A DNA stretch of 64,000 nt, taken from contig NZ_CP051680.1 in the NCBI RefSeq assembly GCF_012849095.1, positions 806,001 through 870,000 on the forward strand, in the 5' to 3' direction. Source of the stretch: Cohnella herbarum. Lineage in GTDB: Bacteria > Bacillota > Bacilli > Paenibacillales > Paenibacillaceae. The notes under the pieces were generated by a model. It was not told the origin of the DNA. It saw nothing but the letters and a program-made list of their open reading frames with translations, and did no database searches. The position numbers and the translations under genes are program-made. Of the stretch, positions 63,649 through 64,000 are shown piece by piece. The number at the start of each line of letters is the position of its first letter. Position 1 is the first letter of the stretch.

Positions 63649-64000
63649 ATGGGAGTGTATGAGGAGATCGTCGACAGAATGCAGTCGATCGCGGTCATCG
63701 GACTAGGCTATGTCGGTCTGCCGCTTACGATCGCCTTCGCTAAGCGGGTGAATGTCATCGGTTTCGACTTGAGCGAGAAGAAAATCGAAGGCTATCGGAA
63801 CGGAATTGATGCGACAGGCGACGTAGGGAATGCGGCAATCAGAAATAGCACGGCGATTTTTACGTATGACGAGTCCGAGTTGGAACGTGCGAGCTTTTTT
63901 ATTATCGCCGTACCGACGCCGATCCAGAGCGGGAACATCCCGGACCTGCAGTACGTCGAGAGCGCGAGCCGGCTCGTTGGCCGGAAGCTTCGCAAGGATG
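63649..64000 (+). CDS. Nucleotide-sugar dehydrogenase (3' partial)
   Basis: The first 117 residues of a UDP-sugar 6-dehydrogenase of the UDP-GlcNAc/ManNAc type: Rossmann motif SIAVIGLGYVGLPLTIAFA, then VIGFDLSEKKIEGYRNG, and FFIIAVPTPIQSGNIPDLQY with the PTP motif of the family. ATG at 63649 follows GGGAGAG. It makes nucleotide-activated uronic acids for surface polysaccharide, consistent with the deacetylase gene 21 bases upstream. The frame runs off the window end, so the exact substrate class is open. Confidence 0.88.
   Translation, partial: MGVYEEIVDRMQSIAVIGLGYVGLPLTIAFAKRVNVIGFDLSEKKIEGYRNGIDATGDVGNAAIRNSTAIFTYDESELERASFFIIAVPTPIQSGNIPDLQYVESASRLVGRKLRKD

Overview
The window looks like chromosome of an endospore-forming Gram-positive bacterium of the Paenibacillaceae (Paenibacillus/Cohnella-like). 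This rests on spo0A, spoIVB and spoIIM, on gene orders shared with Bacillus subtilis (dxs-tlyA-argR-recN-spoIVB-spo0A; mciZ beside nudF and an endoQ-type gene; spoIIM-fur; yqzK-xerD-drm-punA), on strong AGGAGG ribosome binding sites with TTG/GTG starts, and on an arsenal of YesM/YesN regulators, CUT1 sugar transporters and large modular secreted enzymes. Species assignment is inference; no rRNA or tRNA gene was seen.

Layout. 1-8066 is core: partial dxs, tlyA, a small membrane protein, argR, recN, spoIVB, spo0A with a sigma-H-like promoter and 0A boxes. 9020-24959 is a xyloglucan-utilisation island: two CUT1 permeases, two lipoprotein solute-binding proteins, a YesM/YesN two-component system, a secreted GH74 xyloglucanase with duplicated X2 modules and a CBM3 behind a perfect cre site, a YicI-type GH31 alpha-xylosidase, and a divergent AraC regulator. 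25026-32690 is cell envelope: a membrane-anchored PrsA-like foldase, a VanRS-like two-component system followed by a D,D-carboxypeptidase, and an MBOAT/DHHW O-acetylation pair. 32691-34941 is an accessory patch holding a degenerate IS1595-type transposase gene, whose promoter carries two LexA-like boxes, embedded in unexplained repeats.

34942-40836 encodes branched-chain 2-oxoacid dehydrogenase (E3, E1 alpha, E1 beta, E2) followed by the octanoyltransferase LipB that would feed its lipoylation. Then come two tiny genes usually missed by annotation (Prli42-like and MciZ), a PepT-like peptidase, NudF, an EndoQ-type nuclease, spoIIM and fur. 45589-50968 separates fur from yqzK, which are neighbours in B. 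subtilis; it holds an OhrR regulator between two glutathione peroxidases with two operator-like palindromes, an orphan REC-BTAD regulator, a subtilase and alanine dehydrogenase. 51030-54302 is yqzK, xerD, deoB, punA.

54403-64000 is surface-associated: a heptad-repeat small protein, a 1486-residue LPXTG adhesin, two tandem c-di-GMP-I riboswitches controlling a secreted transglutaminase-like protein, a class D-like sortase, a decayed group II intron reverse transcriptase, a lipoprotein with two deacetylase folds, and the start of a nucleotide-sugar dehydrogenase. The most noteworthy signals are the tandem c-di-GMP riboswitches beside the adhesin and sortase, the SOS-box-like promoter of the transposase-derived gene, and OhrR paired with two peroxidases.
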